A stretch of 42,499 nt of DNA from an uncultured Pseudomonadota bacterium (GTDB lineage: Bacteria; Bdellovibrionota_B; Oligoflexia; Oligoflexales; CAIYRB01): NCBI GenBank assembly GCA_903928445.1, contig CAIYRB010000021.1:1-42499 (forward strand), given 5' to 3'. This document shows, one piece after another, positions 8,296-17,803 of this stretch. Position 1 is the first letter of the stretch; every line of letters starts with the position of its first letter. The translations under genes and the position numbers were made by a program. The notes below the pieces were generated by a model. It was not told the origin of the DNA. It saw only the letters and a program-made list of their open reading frames with translations, and ran no database searches.

Positions 8296-8445
8296 ATGAG
8301 TCATGCTGCCACAGTCAACGACCACGTGACCCAGCTACTCGAACGCATCGTCCGCAAAACGCCGGATTTTGCACCGGCCAAATCCAAACTCGAGCAACTG
8401 CAAAAAGAACTCGCGGACTCGAAGAAAGCACCCGGCGCCGCCTAA
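8296..8445 (+). pseudogene. orphan copy of the receiver-TPR C-terminus (49 codons)
   Basis: A short frame from ATG 8296 to TAA 8445. After about 13 unrelated residues it reads L-L-E-R-I-V-R-K-T-P-D-F-A-P-A-K, then L-E-Q-L-Q-K-E-L, and ends K-K-A-P-G-A-A-stop. This matches the last 36 residues of the receiver-TPR protein with a few substitutions. There is no strong ribosome site. The simplest reading is the leftover 3' end of a receiver-TPR allele, displaced when the ATPase segment arrived. The preceding 8140-8295 holds nothing recognisable. Confidence 0.7.
8335..8445 (+). repeat. direct repeat, copy 2
   Basis: The counterpart of 6667-6777: gapless over 111 bases, 88% identical, same orientation, ending on the same TAA. 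The two copies bracket a segment of about 1.56 kb holding only the AAA ATPase gene. Confidence 0.9.
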
Positions 8446-8504
8446 TTGCTGCTAAGATCTCCCCTTGGATCGCCGCTGCTGCGGCTAATCACAAGGAGCG
8501 AGAC

Positions 8505-9950
8505 GTGGCACAAGAACGCTATAATATGGTCGTGATTGGCGCCGGCTCGGCGGGGCTCGTAACGGCGTTGATTGCAGCTGCGGTGAAAGCCAAGGTCGCC
8601 CTCATCGAGCGGCACAAGATGGGCGGGGACTGCCTTAATACCGGCTGTGTGCCGTCCAAAGCCCTGATTAAAAGCAGCAAGGTCCTGGCCCAATTAAAAA
8701 GGGCCGAGCACTATGGCCTCAAGGGTCTGAAGGTGGACAGTGCTGGACTAGACTTTGCAGCGGTCATGGGCAGGGTGCAGCGGGTCATCGACGACATCGC
8801 ACCGCACGACAGCATCGAGCGCTACCAGTCCCTAGGCGTCGACTGCATCTCCGGCGAAGCACAGATCATCGACAAGCACACCGTGCGCGTCGGAGACCGC
8901 ACGCTCAAAACCAAAACCATCGTGATCGCCACCGGCGCGGGTCCGATCGTCCCCAAAATCAAGGGCCTAGACCAGGTACGCAGCTTAACCTCAGAGAATC
9001 TCTGGCAGCTCCAACAGCGGCCAAAACGCCTCGTCGTTCTAGGCGGCGGACCGATCGGCTGCGAAATGGCGCAGGCGTTCCAAAGCTTGGGGAGTGAAGT
9101 GACGCAGATCGAACTCGGCAAGCGCTTGATGCCGCGCGAAGACGACGATGCTGCAGCAGTCGTGCAGCAGCATCTAGCGGCGTGTGGAGTGGTGGTGCAA
9201 TGCGGTGCCACCGCCGTCGAGGTGAGGATAAACGGTGGGCAGAAGGAGCTGGTCTGTCTAAAGGACGGGCGCGAGTTGGTGGTTGGATTCGACGAGATCC
9301 TGCTGGCCGTCGGGCGTCGAGCGAGAACGCAGGGTTTGGATCTGGGCAAGCTTGGGCTGAGTTTAAATAGCAATGGCACCCTTAAGATGGATGCGTACCT
9401 GCGCGCCAACGGCGACAATATCTACGCCTGCGGCGATGTCTGCGGACCGTATCAGTTGACTCACGCCGCGAGCCATCAGGCGTGGTACTGCGCCGTGAAC
9501 GGACTGTTTTCGCCGTTTAAGAAATTTAAAGTGGACTACCGTGTTTTGCCTTGGGTGACGTTTACCGACCCGGAGGTGGCGACGGTGGGCCTGAATGAAA
9601 CTGCGGCGAAAGAACGCGGGGTCGCTTATGAGGTGACTAAATATGGGACGGATGACCTGGACCGGGCGATTGCTGAAGGCGAGGCCTATGGCTTTGTGAA
9701 GGTGCTGACGGTCCCGGGAAAAGATAAGATTCTTGGGGTGACGATTGTATCGGCGCATGCGGGAGAGATGATTGCGGAGTATGTGACGGCGATGAAGTTT
9801 GGGTTGGGGCTCAACAAGATTTTGGGGACGATTCATGCGTATCCGACCTTTGTTGAGGCGAATAAGGCGGTGGCGGGAGTGTGGAAGAGAAAGCATGCTC
9901 CGGCGGGGTTGTTAAGGTGGGTGGAGCGGTTCCATGGGTGGCGGAGGTAG
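8505..9950 (+). CDS. FAD-dependent pyridine nucleotide-disulfide oxidoreductase (MerA-like)
   Basis: 481 residues. FAD-binding G12-A-G-S-A-G17 opens the protein; the redox-active disulfide is C43-L-N-T-G-C48-V-P-S-K. A second NAD(P)-binding Rossmann motif V-L-G-G-G-P-I-G-C-E and the FAD-closing A-C-G-D-V-C-G follow, then the dimerisation domain. Where dihydrolipoamide dehydrogenase and glutathione reductase have the catalytic H-P...E, this protein has H444-A-Y446-P-T-F-V-E451, with Tyr at the His position. That fits 'mercuric reductase-like' oxidoreductases better than a true lipoamide dehydrogenase. Both the N-terminal heavy-metal domain and the C-terminal cysteine pair of true MerA are absent, so mercury reduction is doubtful. 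GTG start with AAGGAG six bases upstream. It converges on the fibre gene with a 3-base gap. Confidence 0.85.
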   Translation: MAQERYNMVVIGAGSAGLVTALIAAAVKAKVALIERHKMGGDCLNTGCVPSKALIKSSKVLAQLKRAEHYGLKGLKVDSAGLDFAAVMGRVQRVIDDIAPHDSIERYQSLGVDCISGEAQIIDKHTVRVGDRTLKTKTIVIATGAGPIVPKIKGLDQVRSLTSENLWQLQQRPKRLVVLGGGPIGCEMAQAFQSLGSEVTQIELGKRLMPREDDDAAAVVQQHLAACGVVVQCGATAVEVRINGGQKELVCLKDGRELVVGFDEILLAVGRRARTQGLDLGKLGLSLNSNGTLKMDAYLRANGDNIYACGDVCGPYQLTHAASHQAWYCAVNGLFSPFKKFKVDYRVLPWVTFTDPEVATVGLNETAAKERGVAYEVTKYGTDDLDRAIAEGEAYGFVKVLTVPGKDKILGVTIVSAHAGEMIAEYVTAMKFGLGLNKILGTIHAYPTFVEANKAVAGVWKRKHAPAGLLRWVERFHGWRR

Positions 9951-9953
9951 GAA

Positions 9954-12900
9954 TTATTGGCCGATGCACATGAGAGAGATCGGGACGTTACAGTTGACGG
10001 TTGTTGTGCCTAGTGCAGTTGAAGTAGCAGAATTGACCCACTCCCCGTTATTGGCAATGCTGGCGGCGTTACCAATGCCAAAGCGCTTGCTTCCTGAGGT
10101 GGAACCTAAGCAGTCACCCGCGGAGTCATAGGTCCCGGTAGCCGTTGTCGCCGTCCATGCCTGATTGACATAAAGAGGCTCACTGCCACCGTATTCGTTG
10201 TAAATGACCGCAGAGTAGTGGGACGTGGTCCAAAAGGTACTATTTTTTGCGACCAGATCCCCATGCATATTGTAGACGTTTTTAGTGAGGGTGATCCGAG
10301 CATTAGCATTGCTGGTGGATGTCGAATACACGGCCTTAAAGGTACCTGAGAGGCCAGCAGTGCCCGCAGCATTTGCGCAAGCAGTATCGGCCTGGGCAGT
10401 GGTGCTAATCTGCGACCCATCGTACTTGGTGCTAGTCATAAAGATCAGATGACCCGAATGTTTGATGGCCAACTTTTGGCTATTGAGACACACCCACATC
10501 TCACCGTTGGAGTCCGTCCAGATGGTGCCTGTCGATGCTCCAGGGCAAGTGACCGCAGCCGTCGGTAGCGCAACCAAGCCATTCGTCGCCGTAACTAATC
10601 CATTGGACGTAAGATTATTCCCGGTCAAATTCCCCGATGCATCATAGGTCGTCACGACACTCGCGGCCGGACTACTCGAAGCATCGCTGATCCGACTAGA
10701 CGTAATCGTCGTCGTTGCGTTCACCACACGTCCATAATTATCCGTGACAACCCCCACGTAGGTCCCTGCGCTGAGCCCCACCGTGGCCAAACTAATCGTT
10801 CCCGAGCTATTCGCGGCACTAATCGTGCCGCCGGCGAGTCCCGCACCGGCGGCAACTAGATTGCTACTAAGCACAGCCACCGGAGCTGCAACCCCCTCCT
10901 GCGCCATCAGCTTAGTGCCATTGAAATACAAGCTAGCGACCCCAGCAAAAGTCGTTGGTGCGGTCGCACTCCGCAAAGTCACTGCCCCGTTGAGGTCCAA
11001 GGCCGAGTTGACGGCATTTGAATTAAAATTCGCGCCAATTCCGACGTTGCCACTGACGATCATACCGTTCGCGGGGGCGGCGGCGGCTCCGCCATAAGTG
11101 CCGATCGCGACGTTACCACTAATATCGAGTTTATTTATGGGAGTGGTCGTGCCGATGCCGACGTTGCCGTTGTTTTTGATAAACATCGCAGGCGCCGTAC
11201 CCGACGCATCGCCCCCCTGCGTCAGAAAAGCCAATGCACTGCCGTTGGTGCCGAATCGAGACCAGTCGGAAGTTGTGCTCGATTTCAGCTGGACCAGCGC
11301 ATCGGTACCGTTGGCGGTAAGGTCAGCAGAAAAACTCTTTGCGCCGCTGGTCACTTGGAAGGTGGAACTCGGCGCTGTCGTGCCTATCCCGACATTCCCA
11401 CCCGAAAGCACAAGCTGATTCAGCCCTGCCACAAGGCCATTAGCCGGTAGATTCAACACACCGGTCATCGTATCGCCTGCCTTTGTCACTTTAGTCGAAG
11501 CATCTGCCGTCGCGTTGATCGTAATAGCGCCAGCCGAGTTGACCACGTTGATACCGGTGCCGCTGCTAAGTGTGGCAAGTGTGAAATTGGTCGCATTGCC
11601 GATCGGAATTTGACCGTTCGCCGGGGCGGCGGAAAGCCCAGTACCGCCGTTGGCGACGCCCAAGGTGCCCGATGTAATTAAAGCCGCACTATGCACCGGC
11701 AAGTCGGTCGCCGTCAGAGCTCTGAGCGACGGTGCACCCGAAGATCCGCTTGGAGTTGCGAACATCAAATTCGCAGCACCCGTCGTAACACCCGTGCCGC
11801 CGTTGGCTACTGCAAGGGTGCCGGTGACGGCTGCGGCAGTACCGAGATTTACCGTGCCAAAGGTCGGTTGGTTGGAGGCGTTGACGATCATGACTTGGCC
11901 GGTCGATCCTGTCACCCCTGAGAGGGCGCCAGCGCCAGCACCGATGACGACTCCGTTGTTGGTGATGGTGGCGGCACCGGTACCGCCGTTGGCGACGCCG
12001 AGTACTCCCGAGCCGATGATCGATGCAGGTAGAGGTGGGATATCGCTAGCAGCAAGCGTCGATCCGGTCGTGACGCGGCCTTTGGCGTCAACAGTCACCT
12101 TCGTGTAGCTACCAGCCGTCACCCCGGTGGTGGTGAGAGTTGGACTTGGATACGTACCAGTGAGGTCGCCGCCGGCTGCGCCCGAAGGAGCAAGCCCCGA
12201 GACCCAGCTAAACGAGCCCGAGCCATTGGTGGACAAAGCTTGACCCGAAGTACCATCGGCCGTTGGCCACACCCAAGTCACTGAGGCAGCCAGGGCGTCC
12301 GGCGCTTTGAAATTTAGACCGAAGGTATTGGCCCCATTGTTCAGTGTCATCAGGTTGGACGCAGCACCCGTGCCGCGGATCGTTAGGCCGCCGGTGGTCG
12401 AAATCGCACCAGAGGCGATCGTGCCGGTGGTGTTGATCGAGGTGGAGCCAGTGATCAAAGAAGCGCCGTTGATGGTGCCGGCAGTGATGACTGGGCTGGT
12501 CAGCGTTTTATTGGTCAAGGTGTCGGTAGTGGCACGGCCCACCAAGGTGTCGGTACTGGTTGGCAAGGTCAGAGTGCCGGTGTTGACGATCGTGCCAATA
12601 ACAGGAGCAGTGAGCGTTTTGTTGGTCAGCGTTTCCGTCGCTCCTTCAGTCACCACCACACCAGTGGTCGGGAAGGTCGCCGATGAGTTAACGCCGGTAC
12701 CGCCGTTGGCCGTGGCCAAGGTGCCGGAGGTGATTAAGGCAGCCGAGTGAGCTGGAATATCCGAGGCTGCGAGTGAAGCACCGGCAGTAACGCGGCCTTT
12801 GGCGTCGACGGTGACTTTGGCATAGCTTCCAGCACCAACCCCAGTAGGTGCGAGTGTGGCTGCGGCAGAGCCCGGACCAGCTGCCGTCAAGTCACCAGTG

Positions 12901-15900
12901 AGTGCGGTGATGTAGTTACCGGCAGCTTGTTTAGCCGTGAATGCGGCGTAATCAGTATTGGAGATAAGGCCAGCGGTCACGCTAGCTGTCGAGGCTAGAG
13001 GAATGCTTAGGGTGTGGACGTTGGTCGCTGAGTTGATTGCTGGAGCGGTACCTGTGGCCGTGACGGCAAAGGTCTGGGTACTGCCCGATTGGCCACCAAG
13101 GCTGGTGAGGCCAGCGCCTGAGATACCCAAGGCTTGAGCCGCAGAGCCGTCCCAGTACTTCATTTGGTTGGTGGCTGAGTTAAACCAGATTTTGCCCTTA
13201 TCAGCGGTCCCTAGGCCTGAGGGATCGACGGCGTAGGTACCGAGGTTTAAGGTTTTGGAAGCGGCCAGCGCCATATTGCCGATGCTGGTTAAGTCCTGGG
13301 TGCCGACATTCCAAGGGCCGGTCAGCGGCGTCGTGCCGTCTTTTTTCACCATCAGCGATGCGTCGGCCGTAGCTGAGATGGTGATGGTACCAGCCGTGTT
13401 TGCCACGCTAAGTCCAGTGCCACCGACGATATTGGATAGAGTATAGCCAGCGCCGTTACCGACGAGAATTTGGCCGTTCGTTGGTGTCGTGGCTAAGCCG
13501 CTACCGCCATTGGCGACGCCCAAGGTGCCCGATGTTATCAAAGCCGCGCTATGCACCGGTAAGTCCGTTGCTGTCAAAGCTCTGAGCGACGGTGCACCCG
13601 AAGATCCGCTTGGAGTTGCGAACATCAAATTCGCAGCACCCGTCGTAACACCCGTGCCGCCGTTGGCTACTGCAAGGGTGCCGGTGACGGCTGCGGCTTG
13701 GGACAGGTTGAGCGCGCTAAACGATGGAGTACCGCCGCCACTTGGGACGGTCAGGCTCTGGTAAGCAGCACCAGCAGCAGTGGTTAGAATGTTGCCTGTT
13801 GTGTTGCCAAGCAAAACGCCGTTGTTAGTAAAGCTGGTAGCACCGGTACCGCCGACGCTGACGGGCAAAGTGCCGGTGGTGATGAGCGACGCCGAGTGCG
13901 GCGGGATATCGCTTGGCAGCAGGGTGGTGCCAGCCGACACACGGCCTTTGGCATCGACGGTGACCTTTGTATAGCTGCCAGCACCAACTCCAGTAGGTGC
14001 TAGAGTCGCTGCGGCAGAGCCTGGACCAGCTGCCGTCAAGTCACCAGTGAGTGCAGTGATGTAGTTACCCGCAGCTTGCTTAGCGGTGAAAGCAGCATAG
14101 TCGGTATTGGAGATAAGGCCAGCGGTCACGCTCGCCGTCGATGCTAGAGGAATGCTTAGGGTGTGGACGTTGGTCGCCGAGTTGATAGCTGGAGCTGTAC
14201 CTGTGGCCGTGACGGCAAAGGTCTGGGTACTTCCTGACTGCCCGTTCAGGCTAGTGAGTCCAGCCCCCGAAACACCAAGCGCCTGCGCTGTCGATCCGTC
14301 CCAATACTTCATTTGGTTGGTCGCAGTGTTAAACCAAATCTTGCCTTTGTCTGCAGCAATGAGCCCAGCAGGGTCGACACCGTAGGTACCGAGGTTTAGC
14401 GTTTTAGACGCTGCAAGTGCCATGTTACCGATGCTGGTCAAGTCCTGCGTGCCGACGTTCCATGGGCCCGTCAGCGGTGTCGAACCATCCTTTTTCAGCA
14501 TAAGTGAAGGGTCGGCCGAGGCTGCAATGGTGATCGTACCTGATGAATTGGACACGGTAAGTCCAGCGCCGCCAACGATATTTGATAGGCTGTAACCAGC
14601 GCCGTTGCCGACGAGGATTTGGCCGTTGGTTGGTGTCGTCGTCAGTCCTGTACCGCCGCTAGCGACTCCAAGAGTACCGGACGTAATCAAGGACGCGCTA
14701 TGCACCGGCAAATCCGTCGCCGTCAAGGCTCTGAGCGACGGTGCACCCGAAGATCCGCTAGGCGTCGCGAACATCAAATTCGCAGCGCCCGTCGTCACAC
14801 CTGTACCACCGTTGGCTACCAAAAGCGTACCGGACACTGCCGCAGCTGAGCTCAGGTTGATCGTCCCAAAGACGGGCTGGCTGGATGCGTTCACCGTCAT
14901 TACTTGGTTCAGCGTACCCGTCACGCTCGACAAGGGGCCTGTACCCGCACCGATGACGACACCGTTGTTGGTGATCGTTGTAGCACCGGTACCGCCGTTG
15001 GCGACGGTCAAGGTACCGCTAGAGATCAATGCAGCGGAATGCACTGGAAGGTCTCCGGCAACTAGCGCTGTGCTTCCAGTGACGCGACCTTTGGCATCGA
15101 CCGCCACTTTAGCGTATGTGCCGGGTGTGACACCGGTCGTCGCCAGTGTTGGATTTGGGTAAGTCCCGGCCAAATCACCGCCTGCACTACCAGTCGGTGC
15201 ACCGACAGACACCCAGGCAAAGCTGCCGCTGCCGTTGGTCGCAAGAAACTGTCCAACCGCGCCATCGCCAGCCGGAAGTGTCCAGGTGGTGGAAGTACCG
15301 AGGTTGTCGGGCGCTTTAAACGCCAGAGCATTCGTCGCTCCCTTGTCATTTAAGATCAAACGATTGGCGCTCGTACCATTGCCCTCGATGCGAAGAGGCC
15401 CTTGCGACAACAACGCGGCTCCGGTCACGGTGCCCGATGCCGTGATCGACGCCGCGCTAACGGACCCAGTCGTGCTGATCGACGTGGCACCATTGATGGT
15501 TGCACTACTGATCGTTCCACCGGACAGAGTTTTGTTGGTTAAGGTTTCCGTCCCAGCTTCCGTCACCACGGTCCCGGAGGTGGGAAATACCGCAGTGGAA
15601 CTGACGCCGGTACCGCCGCGAGCCACACTGAGGGTACCGCTACCAATCACTCCCGCATCTAAGTTTGGAATGTCCGCCGCGGTGAGCAAACTCGTTCCCG
15701 CCGTAATCCGTCCTTGGGCATCGGTCGTCACTTTGACATAAGTCCCGACCGCGCCGACATTCGGCAACGCTGGTGCACCCGCCGCCGCCCAGCTGGTGTG
15801 GCCATTGCCGTCCGTGACTAGAGTGTAGCCGCTCACACCGTCGGCGCCTGGAAGGGTCCAAATCAAGGACGCGGGCACCGCATCTGGTGCTTTAAATCCG

Positions 15901-16763
15901 ACATAATTGCCGCCGCTCAACGCATCAAAATGGACCTCGCTGGTCTGACCCGATGAGGTACCATAGGGCATCATTTCAAGGCTTTTTTTCTGACTCGCGA
16001 TGAGTCCACCCACGACCAAGGCGGTCGATCCGGTAATGGCATCTTGTTTAGATAAGAATTTAGCGTAATCAATCGCCGCCAGATAACCATCGCTAGTCGC
16101 TGTCGCACTCGCCATGGCAAGGGCACCTGACACCGGATCAAAGGTCAAAGGCGCCGCCGCTTTGATCACCACTCCTTGCCACTTGTTACCTGTCCAAACC
16201 AGATACGAGCCTGGATCCGGCTGGGCCGGATCGACCGGGCGTCCAGCGATCTGCCTGCCATCGGTCGGCGTCGCTGCGCTTAGATTGTTGCAGTCGCGCG
16301 TGCCTTCAAGCTTTTGACCGTCGATACCGTAGTACGTTTCGCCCTTGCAAGCCATCGATAGTGATCCGGCAAGCACCGCAGCGCCATCGTTGGCAAGACG
16401 CAGCAGATTGAGGCTGTTGCTTTGGGGGCCTTTACTGACCACCACCGTCTGAATCCCCGGTGTTCCTTCCGGGACGGTAAAATGCACGCTCTTATCGCTA
16501 TCACGCGCCGTGATCGCCACAGCCACGCCACCGACGAGGATGGTGACAGCGTCACTGAGACCTAAACCGGACAACTTAACATCAGCCCCAGCTGCTGCGG
16601 CCGACGGTAGCATTTGCGTCACATTGAAAGTACTCGCGATCGAACCATTGAGATTCGACTTCACCAAATTGTCGGTCGGCAAAGCTTTGGAGCCTTGACC
16701 ACATGCGGCAAGCAGCACGACCAAACCGGTCAGCAGTGAATTGTTGAGCGCCAATGAGCGCAT
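9954..16763 (-). CDS. giant lipid-anchored chimeric tail-fibre-like adhesin
   Basis: 2,269 residues. The lipoprotein signal ends L-L-A-A-C21. Residues about 45-120 resemble an IPT/TIG immunoglobulin-like domain. The long middle is built from tail-fibre-type modules, with recurring G-G-D-L-x-G-T-Y-P-x-P-T-L, V-D-A-K-G-R-V, L-T-N-K-T-L and V-A-N-G-G-T-G motifs. Two N-V-G-I-G-T-T-x-P shaft motifs follow. The C-terminal ~180 residues (from [12 protein letters not shown]) carry cysteines and resemble the DUF1554/endostatin-like, C-type-lectin-like fold, a plausible binding tip. Bdellovibrio chimeric fibre proteins ('mosaic adhesive trimers') share this plan and help recognise prey; a trimeric, surface-anchored adhesin is inferred here. 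The ATG at 16763 has an AGGGGG tract 10 bases upstream. Internal duplications are annotated separately. Confidence 0.8.
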   Translation of the reverse strand: MRSLALNNSLLTGLVVLLAACGQGSKALPTDNLVKSNLNGSIASTFNVTQMLPSAAAAGADVKLSGLGLSDAVTILVGGVAVAITARDSDKSVHFTVPEGTPGIQTVVVSKGPQSNSLNLLRLANDGAAVLAGSLSMACKGETYYGIDGQKLEGTRDCNNLSAATPTDGRQIAGRPVDPAQPDPGSYLVWTGNKWQGVVIKAAAPLTFDPVSGALAMASATATSDGYLAAIDYAKFLSKQDAITGSTALVVGGLIASQKKSLEMMPYGTSSGQTSEVHFDALSGGNYVGFKAPDAVPASLIWTLPGADGVSGYTLVTDGNGHTSWAAAGAPALPNVGAVGTYVKVTTDAQGRITAGTSLLTAADIPNLDAGVIGSGTLSVARGGTGVSSTAVFPTSGTVVTEAGTETLTNKTLSGGTISSATINGATSISTTGSVSAASITASGTVTGAALLSQGPLRIEGNGTSANRLILNDKGATNALAFKAPDNLGTSTTWTLPAGDGAVGQFLATNGSGSFAWVSVGAPTGSAGGDLAGTYPNPTLATTGVTPGTYAKVAVDAKGRVTGSTALVAGDLPVHSAALISSGTLTVANGGTGATTITNNGVVIGAGTGPLSSVTGTLNQVMTVNASSQPVFGTINLSSAAAVSGTLLVANGGTGVTTGAANLMFATPSGSSGAPSLRALTATDLPVHSASLITSGTLGVASGGTGLTTTPTNGQILVGNGAGYSLSNIVGGAGLTVSNSSGTITIAASADPSLMLKKDGSTPLTGPWNVGTQDLTSIGNMALAASKTLNLGTYGVDPAGLIAADKGKIWFNTATNQMKYWDGSTAQALGVSGAGLTSLNGQSGSTQTFAVTATGTAPAINSATNVHTLSIPLASTASVTAGLISNTDYAAFTAKQAAGNYITALTGDLTAAGPGSAAATLAPTGVGAGSYTKVTVDAKGRVSAGTTLLPSDIPPHSASLITTGTLPVSVGGTGATSFTNNGVLLGNTTGNILTTAAGAAYQSLTVPSGGGTPSFSALNLSQAAAVTGTLAVANGGTGVTTGAANLMFATPSGSSGAPSLRALTATDLPVHSAALITSGTLGVANGGSGLATTPTNGQILVGNGAGYTLSNIVGGTGLSVANTAGTITISATADASLMVKKDGTTPLTGPWNVGTQDLTSIGNMALAASKTLNLGTYAVDPSGLGTADKGKIWFNSATNQMKYWDGSAAQALGISGAGLTSLGGQSGSTQTFAVTATGTAPAINSATNVHTLSIPLASTASVTAGLISNTDYAAFTAKQAAGNYITALTGDLTAAGPGSAAATLAPTGVGAGSYAKVTVDAKGRVTAGASLAASDIPAHSAALITSGTLATANGGTGVNSSATFPTTGVVVTEGATETLTNKTLTAPVIGTIVNTGTLTLPTSTDTLVGRATTDTLTNKTLTSPVITAGTINGASLITGSTSINTTGTIASGAISTTGGLTIRGTGAASNLMTLNNGANTFGLNFKAPDALAASVTWVWPTADGTSGQALSTNGSGSFSWVSGLAPSGAAGGDLTGTYPSPTLTTTGVTAGSYTKVTVDAKGRVTTGSTLAASDIPPLPASIIGSGVLGVANGGTGAATITNNGVVIGAGAGALSGVTGSTGQVMIVNASNQPTFGTVNLGTAAAVTGTLAVANGGTGVTTGAANLMFATPSGSSGAPSLRALTATDLPVHSAALITSGTLGVANGGTGLSAAPANGQIPIGNATNFTLATLSSGTGINVVNSAGAITINATADASTKVTKAGDTMTGVLNLPANGLVAGLNQLVLSGGNVGIGTTAPSSTFQVTSGAKSFSADLTANGTDALVQLKSSTTSDWSRFGTNGSALAFLTQGGDASGTAPAMFIKNNGNVGIGTTTPINKLDISGNVAIGTYGGAAAAPANGMIVSGNVGIGANFNSNAVNSALDLNGAVTLRSATAPTTFAGVASLYFNGTKLMAQEGVAAPVAVLSSNLVAAGAGLAGGTISAANSSGTISLATVGLSAGTYVGVVTDNYGRVVNATTTITSSRISDASSSPAASVVTTYDASGNLTGNNLTSNGLVTATNGLVALPTAAVTCPGASTGTIWTDSNGEMWVCLNSQKLAIKHSGHLIFMTSTKYDGSQISTTAQADTACANAAGTAGLSGTFKAVYSTSTSNANARITLTKNVYNMHGDLVAKNSTFWTTSHYSAVIYNEYGGSEPLYVNQAWTATTATGTYDSAGDCLGSTSGSKRFGIGNAASIANNGEWVNSATSTALGTTTVNCNVPISLMCIGQ
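11718..11837 (-). repeat. 120-base exact repeat within fibre gene, copy C-terminal
   Basis: Identical base for base to 13578-13697. It encodes the module around [13 protein letters not shown] ... S-G-A-P-S-L-R-A-L. The sequence on either side has diverged. Confidence 0.95.
12700..14820 (-). repeat. tandem ~383-codon module duplication in fibre gene
   Basis: Two head-to-tail copies offset by 1,149 bases (383 codons): roughly 13854-14820 and 12705-13671, with the intervening part included in the period. Both encode [12 protein letters not shown] ... [14 protein letters not shown] ... [12 protein letters not shown]. Protein identity is very high by eye; boundaries are approximate. A shorter third copy of the N-terminal part of the module covers about 11590-11840. 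Confidence 0.85.
13578..13697 (-). repeat. 120-base exact repeat within fibre gene, copy N-terminal
   Basis: The partner of 11718-11837. A third, more diverged copy covers about 14725-14840. Identity at silent positions points to recent duplication or gene conversion. Confidence 0.95.
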
Positions 16764-17079
16764 AAAGGCGAATCCCCCTCTTTAGACACTCCTTCTATCG
16801 GCGGCTTATTGAGAAAACTTAAAAACCGCAGAACTTTTCCCGCCTTAGTCGCAATAATGCATTGATTTTAGGTAGTTAAGTAAAGCAAAAAATGGGGTTT
16901 TAAGTCATTAATGTATCTTTCTCATGTATAAACGAATTATTTTTAATTACTTTTGGTTTTTGCATCGCCTATCTCACGATGCTATAGTTGAAGACCCTCA
17001 GTTTATTTGCGAAATTTGCAGCACAAAAGCTACAGAGTTAAAACCTCGTGCTTTTGGCGCCGCATAAGGAGTGACCCAC
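16764..17079. other. AT-rich divergent promoter region
   Basis: A gene-free 316-base stretch between the fibre gene (minus) and the lysozyme-like lipoprotein gene (plus), markedly richer in A/T than its flanks from about 16810 to 16960. It holds the plus-strand promoter listed next. No clear hexamer pair was found for the fibre gene. Confidence 0.5.
16960..16988 (+). promoter_or_regulatory. sigma-70-type promoter of lysozyme-like lipoprotein gene
   Basis: TTGCAT (16960-16965), a 17-base spacer and TATAGT (16983-16988). Transcription would begin near 16995, giving a leader of about 85 bases. Confidence 0.5.
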
Positions 17080-17709
17080 ATGCAGTGCATGCCTAAACTC
17101 GTCATGTTATATGGACTACTGACCCTCACATCAGCCTGCGGCACGCGCACTGAAAGCGTCAGTCGACTGCAAGCAAACGGCTGGTATGGTTTAGACCGCC
17201 TGCAACAAGCCGCCGTCGATGCGATCAACCAAGCCTGCTCGGACCCGCGCGGAGCCGCTGATACCGGCGTCAGCTTTGATGAATGCCGCCTGATCATCGC
17301 CGGCTCGGCGGTGCGCGAGTCCTCCTGGGACGTCAACAAATCCTGCGAAGATTGGGGCAATCCCAAGGATCCGTGCTGTGGTCTGACGCAGTCGCGCTGG
17401 GGCGATACCCATGCCGTCGGGCTCGACTGCAACCCTTCCGAGCATTCGCCCGCAGGCTATAAATGCAACGCTTTGACCGGACTGCGCAACCTACGCTGCA
17501 AAGCCGACGGTGGCACAAGTTGTGACCGCTTGGGCAGTGGTCGCTCCCTGCATATCGGCATTAAAAAGCATCTGGGTTATAACCAAGGCGTGTTTGACAG
17601 CTACCAATACGACATGGAAACCATCTACAATCGCCAGGACGTGTGGCAAAAGTTTGGCAGCTCTGGCGAGCATCGGCCATGGCAGCAGATTTTGTATGCA
17701 CCGCAATAG
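17080..17709 (+). CDS. lipoprotein with lysozyme/lytic-transglycosylase-like motifs
   Basis: 209 residues. AAGGAG at 17066-17071 sits eight bases before this ATG, which makes an in-frame GTG at 17071 an unlikely start. The signal segment ends L-T-S-A-C20, a lipobox. The mature protein has R-E80-S-S-W, C99-C100-G-L-T-Q104 and N137-L-R-C, an order resembling the lysozyme-like fold of lytic transglycosylases (catalytic Glu in E-S, then G-L-M-Q, then Asn). Twelve or so cysteines suggest an oxidising location. Peptidoglycan cleavage is an inference from motif order only; an unrelated Cys-rich lipoprotein is possible. It is transcribed away from the fibre gene. Confidence 0.65.
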   Translation: MQCMPKLVMLYGLLTLTSACGTRTESVSRLQANGWYGLDRLQQAAVDAINQACSDPRGAADTGVSFDECRLIIAGSAVRESSWDVNKSCEDWGNPKDPCCGLTQSRWGDTHAVGLDCNPSEHSPAGYKCNALTGLRNLRCKADGGTSCDRLGSGRSLHIGIKKHLGYNQGVFDSYQYDMETIYNRQDVWQKFGSSGEHRPWQQILYAPQ

Positions 17710-17803
17710 CATTGCCAGCGCGCATTTGACAACGTGCCACCTGACGTTGAATGCTCACATCACCGCGGGGACCAGCGGACGGTTCGTCACAAGACCCACC
17801 AGG

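Noticed and set aside
8505-9950. Annotation as dihydrolipoamide dehydrogenase or true mercuric reductase.
   Set aside because: The catalytic His of lipoamide dehydrogenase is Tyr, and the metal-binding N- and C-terminal parts of MerA are missing.
11590-14820. Repeated blocks considered as a CRISPR-like or satellite array.
   Set aside because: Repeats are long, in frame, unequal and encode protein modules; there are no short regular spacers.
10462-15741. Many long open frames on the plus strand opposite the fibre gene (for example 11650-12108, 12307-12750, 14605-15162).
   Set aside because: They are antisense to a highly repetitive, biased coding sequence, are rich in repeated P-V-P-P-L-A-T text, and lack ribosome sites and protein-like order.
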